From Hymenobacter ruricola (GTDB taxonomy: Bacteria; Bacteroidota; Bacteroidia; Cytophagales; Hymenobacteraceae): a stretch of DNA of 64,000 nt. The translations under genes and the position numbers were made by a program. The notes beneath the pieces are model-generated. The model was not told the origin of the DNA, did not search any database, and saw only the letters and a program-made list of their open reading frames with translations. The stretch is taken from the NCBI RefSeq assembly GCF_015694525.1, contig NZ_JADQDM010000001.1:868001-932000 (forward strand), read 5' to 3'. Each line of letters begins with the position of its first letter. The stretch's first letter is position 1. This document shows, piece after piece, positions 61,401-64,000 of the stretch.

Positions 61401-61736
61401 TACATCAGCAGCGGCTGGGGCGGCGGGGCCGACCTGACCGTGGCCGGCAAGAGCATTGGCGGGGCCGACGTAGGCGCCGCCGGGGCCCTGGGTGGTGGCT
61501 ACAACCCGTCGCAGGGCTGGAACCTCAACGGCACCGTGGGCGCCCACCTAGTGGGCTGGCTGGGCGACTGCAGCAACGCCTGCGCCAACAAAATCTGCTG
61601 GGGCGGCTGCTTCAAGGCCTGCGTTTTCGGCTGCAAAGTCTGCCCGATTCCGGTCGGCATCAAAGTCTGCGCCCACCCCGGCATCACGGTCGACTACAAG
61701 TCCACGTCGGGCATGGACGTGGGGCTGGACATCTAA
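55449..61736 (+). CDS. Giant secreted protein, TANFOR-like, with heptad repeat linker and Cys-rich C-terminus
   Basis: A 2095-residue protein with signal peptide ending GGARAQ. Residues about 30-250 (VMPLPPYSTHLSDYVDQPNR, LLITLSNTTRTPLSLQLAGT, LPEGTYTICVKALDY) look like the TANFOR domain of Bacteroidota surface proteins. About 330-470 is Gly/Thr/Ser-rich. Carboxypeptidase-regulatory-like segments lie near 610-690, 735-800 and 1115-1270 (GQPLAGATVAFPG). Residues about 966-1050 are 12 heptads of GALPAGQ type. From 1290 to 1950 a long series of beta strands follows. The end is rich in cysteine (eight Cys within CSNACANKICWGGCFKACVF and the next 20 residues, plus FSACFWEAC). No T9SS tail is recognised. 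Role unknown; probably surface-exposed. Confidence 0.8.
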   Translation: MKDLNSVLRSLCLLLPLLLLAGGARAQASVQAVRVTVMPLPPYSTHLSDYVDQPNRLLITLSNTTRTPLSLQLAGTLSGDNGIRVQTKPSARSPRPVNLDPLQTRRLDQEELSQLFDENMLTYTGITMQQMVRGNGLPEGTYTICVKALDYANGRPLSAEDPVGCSRPFALRSLEPPYIIKPLADENFKAVSPQNILFTWSRPAGAPITTEYELRIVEMSDPRRNINDAFLAGTVPPLFERTVTGATVLLYGPSEPALIVGRRYAFAVTARDPRGQAVFRNNGRSEVQSFVYGAAPAVASTPAPHIQTVKDMHTVTTKIPMVLVRGNLQWGWRASEEANSLFTEVNSKGLDATGNALAALNDPSAGPTATAALGGALHTASTGGAGGAAGSYGANAGAGASPTGGYNGATATTGPLTAVTTSTTGGANAGMMSNTSVVSGGGTTTGFSVGGGSLAGGGQLGSQLGTGSNSSSASNPPIQLGVAPSMQLPGIIGKSRYPLAHQKIKLVYDYKPIAQGQMGWNDPTLNAERHKVMGIGTTDANGDFAISMLTAPIEGGGMPQFIDGNKTYQVSRLRVEISDAHFFEEPTGYELKPGKDGGYDLGQTLCLANSYRLKLEVVDKGGKPAPGVKVSVFRLPSWYNAHAYAKPEGQQPEEKRAQRLGADGGILITDVPVTKTALTRLFANNGGASDKYNLLITGEGYNNFATTLSAWPAGTSCKDGVVTITKKIELVGSPPLVRGRVLRKHDSSPVVGANIRLKRTTPGDGKIYTTQTDSKGAFSISTLGKTSVPMTLEVLTGPGVEKGWREDNIKLDKTGPQGIVTRDPISIDAVVHPVAGRVVSDEGPGVAQANLRWKSGGKPFEADGEGRFMTTHQAGADTLIIYKLGFQELRASVWVDGDGLTNPKTGKKNSGNYFVLGGTGAGSGAGAKAQKNVTNDLTKTFGKNSSLQVAGAAPFQLPGTGPIGNGALPASQGALPGGQSALPAGQGVFPGGQSVLPVGQGVLPAGQSAITAGQGAGTASQGAGTAGQGAVTASKSADTAGQGALPAGQGAGNSGAVAGIGLGIASASQYNGGSITDNNALLNYLQGAGGGSGVVGDGQDLGVFTLNKLVGRLRVTVLDSASGQPLAGATVAFPGTDPVLSQTTGADGQTYFEKAPGGPAGLRISGPAGAAIAYVPSLQDLTIATNGKVTELTVKLAPGTRVQGTVQADGAAVAGAKVRVIGRPDMEVQTAANGQYELIGVPKGPWTMEATKQGLIGQSQSQTFVPGQNATVNFALTNAGFAIDKLLGFPIEVKTLATGADTTLTGAFVNLPGNVLFSVKSGTRLEFANVAVRVDKNGVLRPKGKDFVLTDATELAMTAFKFLPVKIAETAGLKVQMQAGNPTKGLIAGAVEINYGTLGNNLGWAWNAGVKTYLSDAPGTGAVPVLPVLGSDGKLPYSATTLKLRAPAKSAALSLYGFTATVDLTQSTAGTDGLHLAGSVQLDKVPGLNSVKINVSNLWIATGGEIKTATLGLNPAVSVSVGGFGFTLTGGGLTEQGFKLSGAVKVQVPGSAASVVNFSDLLIGTSQLYGGNFVLPSAGLDVFSLAKFKPVAGSPLAFGTLPNGGPSFFSGGATTTLPLIDKTITVQAFTVRSDGQFSAQVPADFSIGFGGLASLKVKGVKFNTIGGVGIDVLSDVQLTLPLVKAEAGNLKYRPGKAPSLENVGLHVPIGVGELGGSVSFLNNGFAGALGLNLVSVMNVKADFKYQKVAGDIQFAANIQSNIPPVPVGPGLLLTSVGGGLSYGNKKLKSVTVSGVVSVAAFEAGLALNPIKVTVEAGPVITGTANLTVAEQKMANAKLLLDFPNSLASVQLTSNYTPLPGMSSSTVGGIVVVSGKQNDSYWVMSMGAKTSLLGLINANANILVGQNLNVNNHPELGDYTGFIDKAYLSNGTTVNGAHMQSNTSFGRHQNDAFSACFWEACGKIWYYNDAVSNLNMNFASNSYGLYISSGWGGGADLTVAGKSIGGADVGAAGALGGGYNPSQGWNLNGTVGAHLVGWLGDCSNACANKICWGGCFKACVFGCKVCPIPVGIKVCAHPGITVDYKSTSGMDVGLDI
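58344..58612 (+). repeat. 21-bp coding minisatellite (12 copies plus a partial)
   Basis: Units of the form GGTGCGCTCCCCGCCGGCCA G repeat with a strict 21-bp step and encode heptads such as GALPAGQ, SALPAGQ, GVFPGGQ, GAGTASQ. Gains or losses of units keep the frame, so the linker length can change without breaking the protein. Confidence 0.88.
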
Positions 61737-61783
61737 ACGCCTGACGCCGGGCGCCCTCCTCAAGGAAGGGAGCCTGACGAACG

Positions 61784-61856
61784 GTAGCGTGGACGCTGCG
61801 AGTCCGCGCCTGGGCGAACGTCCCGCTCATACGCGGACTCGCAGCGTCCACGCTAC
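61784..61856. repeat. Perfect 25-bp inverted repeat
   Basis: The left arm 61784-61808 (GTAGCGTGGACGCTGCGAGT then CCGCG) and right arm 61832-61856 are exactly complementary, with a 23-bp spacer. It lies between the giant protein gene and the next gene, 36 bp before the latter's ATG. No T-tract follows directly. It is a different sequence from the repeat at 31844 and from the dispersed family. Confidence 0.92.
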
Positions 61857-61892
61857 ACCATTTCTGCAAACAACTATCAAGTTTCCAACGCC

Positions 61893-64000
61893 ATGAAGAA
61901 CGCCCTCTTGCTCTTGAGCGCCTGCCTGGGGCTGACCGTTACAACGCCACCGGCACCCGCCCGGGCCCAGTCGCGCCCTGCCGCCCCAGAGGCTGCCGAA
62001 ACGGGCGAGGCGCCCGTGTTTCCGTCGCCGGCCGGCGTCTACGCGGTGGTGAGCAACACCGCGCTCAGCGCCGCCAAGCCCAGCCCCGAAGGCCTGGTGG
62101 CGGTGCGCGTGCTGCGCGCCCCGGCCGGCAGCAACGACTTCAAGGAAGTCGGCCAAGTGCGCCAGGCTGGTTCACTGGCCGAGTTTCGCCAGCAAGCCGG
62201 TCCCGGCGTCCTCGAACAAATTCGCCAAACCCACCAGCTGGCTTCCGACGACGCGGCCTGGGCCTACCTCCAGGCCCACCCCAGCCTCGACGATTACGGC
62301 TTTCTGGGTTTGAGCCTGTCGTTTCGGGTGGCCCTGGGCACGGCTTTCCTCGATGCCGACGCCGTGAAAGCCAAGCCCGGCACCCGCTTCGCCTACCGCC
62401 TCGTGCCCGAGTACGCCACCGGCCGCGCGCCCAGCGGCGCCGGCGCCACTACCCGCTTCCCCGAAGCCACCGTGGCCGTGGGCCAGCGCAGTGCCCTGCC
62501 GCGCCCCCGCGCCCGCCGCGCCACCGGCCGCGACTCGGCCGTGGTGGTGCGCTGGGTGGCGCCCGCGGCGCGGGCCAACACGCCGCTCATCACCCTGTTT
62601 GGCCGGGTGTGGCGGCAGGGGCCGGGCGAAAAGACGTTCTCCGTGGTGGCCGACCAAATCCTGGCCACGCGCGACGAGCGGGGCCGCGACGATTCCGTGC
62701 GCTTCACCTTCCAGCAGCGCGTCGAGCCCGAGGCGTTGTACCGCTACTACATCGAACCGCTGGACTTCGTGGGCAACCCCGGCCCGGTCTCCGATACGGC
62801 TTACGTTCTGTCAGTTTCGCCCTCGCGCATGCCCGCCGTGAGCCGCGTGAATGCGCGCGACACCACCGACGGCATCGCCCTAAGCTGGCCTGCACTGCCG
62901 GCCAAGCCCTATTTGCTGGGCATTGAAGTGCAACGCTCGCGCGACACCCGCGGCAACTACGTGCGGCTCGATACCATTCCGGCCAGCGCCGCCGGCTACC
63001 TCGACACCCGCCTGCTGCCCAACGTGACCTACCACTACCGCCTGCGCACGCTGCTGCGCGGCGGCCTGCGGGCCCCCGAAGCGGCTACGGGTGCGGCCTT
63101 CGCGTCTCACCAGGGCGGGGAGGGCCGCAGCAGCGCGCCCCTGGCCCCCGTGCAGCTCACCGCCGAGCCGGAGGGTAGGGGAGTGCGCCTGCGCTGGCAG
63201 CCCGCCGGGCCCGACCTCAACCACGAAGCCTATTTCGTGTACCGCGGCACCTCCGACCAGGATTCTATGGTCGTGGTGTCGCCGGCTCTGCGCGGCGGCA
63301 CGCTCACTTTCCTCGACACCACCGCCCGCAACGGCCGCCGCCAATACGTGTACGCCGTGCAGGACGTAAACAAGAACCTGCAAGCCAGTCCCTTCTCTGA
63401 CCACGCCGCCGCCCAGCCCAATATTCCCATGGCCGTAGCGGCTCCTCTTGGCCTGAGCGGCTACTCCGACGGTGCCGCCACCCGCCTGAGCTGGGACGAT
63501 GTGCAGCGGCGCGACCCTGCTGTGGTCGGCTACCGCGTTTACCGCCGTCCCGCTGCGGCTGCAACGCCGGCACCCAAGCCTGCACCGGCCCCGATTCCTA
63601 GAAAAGGCGCACCAAGCAAAAGCACCGCCGCGCCGGCCGTTGCTGCCGCTCCCGGCTTCGTTTTGCTGGCCGACGACTTGCGCGCTCCGGCTTATGAGGA
63701 CGCCACTATGCGCCCCGGTCAGGCCTACCAGTATGCTGTTTCGGCCCTTGATGCGCAAGGCACGGAAAGCGCGCTCTCGCCCGTGGCCACGCCAACGGTT
63801 TTTGCCAGCACAAGCACTGCGGCAGTCCCCCCCTCACAGCTCAATGCCCGCGCGGTACCCAAAGGCCTGGAAGTGAGCTGGAGCCACCCAGCCGTGCTGC
63901 CCGGCCGCGGCTACGCCCTCTACCGTCGCACCCGCGAGCAGCCCGAGCCCCAGCGCCTGGCCACGCTGCCCGCCACCGCCACGCGCTACCTCGACGCCAC
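61893..64000 (+). CDS. Exported multi-fibronectin-type-III protein (3' end outside window)
   Basis: The first 702 codons are visible. The ATG at 61893 gives a signal peptide ending APARAQ. An N-terminal unknown region (FPSPAGVYAVVSNTALSAAK) is followed by several Fn3-like domains: IALSWPALPAKPYLLGIEVQ near 330, VRLRWQPAGPDLNHEAYFVY near 430, TRLSWDDVQRRDPAVVGYRV near 530, and LEVSWSHPAVLPGRGYALYR near 660. A Pro/Ala/Lys-rich linker lies near 555-590. Fn3 chains of this kind are typical of exported Bacteroidota proteins. It lies 156 bp after the giant gene on the same strand. The missing end may carry a sorting domain. Confidence 0.85.
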   Translation, partial: MKNALLLLSACLGLTVTTPPAPARAQSRPAAPEAAETGEAPVFPSPAGVYAVVSNTALSAAKPSPEGLVAVRVLRAPAGSNDFKEVGQVRQAGSLAEFRQQAGPGVLEQIRQTHQLASDDAAWAYLQAHPSLDDYGFLGLSLSFRVALGTAFLDADAVKAKPGTRFAYRLVPEYATGRAPSGAGATTRFPEATVAVGQRSALPRPRARRATGRDSAVVVRWVAPAARANTPLITLFGRVWRQGPGEKTFSVVADQILATRDERGRDDSVRFTFQQRVEPEALYRYYIEPLDFVGNPGPVSDTAYVLSVSPSRMPAVSRVNARDTTDGIALSWPALPAKPYLLGIEVQRSRDTRGNYVRLDTIPASAAGYLDTRLLPNVTYHYRLRTLLRGGLRAPEAATGAAFASHQGGEGRSSAPLAPVQLTAEPEGRGVRLRWQPAGPDLNHEAYFVYRGTSDQDSMVVVSPALRGGTLTFLDTTARNGRRQYVYAVQDVNKNLQASPFSDHAAAQPNIPMAVAAPLGLSGYSDGAATRLSWDDVQRRDPAVVGYRVYRRPAAAATPAPKPAPAPIPRKGAPSKSTAAPAVAAAPGFVLLADDLRAPAYEDATMRPGQAYQYAVSALDAQGTESALSPVATPTVFASTSTAAVPPSQLNARAVPKGLEVSWSHPAVLPGRGYALYRRTREQPEPQRLATLPATATRYLDA

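Overview
The window is GC-rich chromosomal DNA from a member of the Bacteroidota, most likely Hymenobacter or a close relative. The evidence is a SusC/SusD outer-membrane pair, several type IX secretion (T9SS) sorting tails, two hybrid two-component regulators (HTCS), promoter boxes of the Bacteroidota type TAnnTTTG, Bacteroidota-style lipoproteins and high GC. I saw no rRNA, tRNA, CRISPR array, transposase or prophage block. It reads as ordinary chromosome that is unusually rich in intergenic inverted repeats.

Layout. 1-8022: a truncated NagB-like/PIG-L fusion diverges from a SusC-SusD-lipoprotein operon, suggesting glycan or amino-sugar uptake (inference). 8023-10188: a 43-bp palindromic tandem array fills the gap before a convergent GHL10 glycosidase-like gene. 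10399-15610: small and membrane proteins (two sharing an N-terminal module, one of them a rhomboid protease), a TerB-like protein and two T9SS-tailed proteins. 15726-23560: housekeeping and uptake genes (MDR oxidoreductase, FAD/NAD(P)-binding protein, HldD, a BtuF/BtuC-type binding protein and permease, a PTPS-family enzyme, LpxB). 23852-31816: a secreted metalloprotease with IPT/TIG repeats, a DUF3160-like protein and a CapA-like phosphoesterase with a C-terminal FG-GAP-like extension. 31931-33559: a nucleotidyltransferase of AbiEii type with a conserved partner of unknown function. 33709-34932: clpX. 35143-51336: two paralogous HTCS genes, each followed by a paralogous GNAT acetyltransferase, around a T9SS protein, a large repeat fibre with an S74 chaperone tail, a small outer-membrane protein and a LuxR regulator. 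51437-53242: three small lipoproteins, two of them tandem paralogues. 53652-64000: an outer-membrane protein, a 2095-residue TANFOR-like surface protein with an internal 21-bp minisatellite and a Cys-rich tail, and a truncated Fn3-repeat protein.

The protein theme is the cell surface: uptake across the outer membrane, T9SS export, LPS core and lipid A synthesis (HldD, LpxB) and HTCS sensing. The DNA theme is structured intergenic sequence: (i) a dispersed family of about 90-100-bp palindromes, (ii) three heptamer-repeat inverted arrays of different sequence, (iii) the 43-bp array, (iv) several perfect 23-25-bp inverted repeats, and (v) GCAA direct repeats about 20 bp apart after both HTCS genes. 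The best candidates for undescribed biology are the 43-bp array, the AbiEii-partner pair, the heptamer arrays, the duplicated HTCS-GNAT module with its candidate operators, and the TANFOR-like locus.
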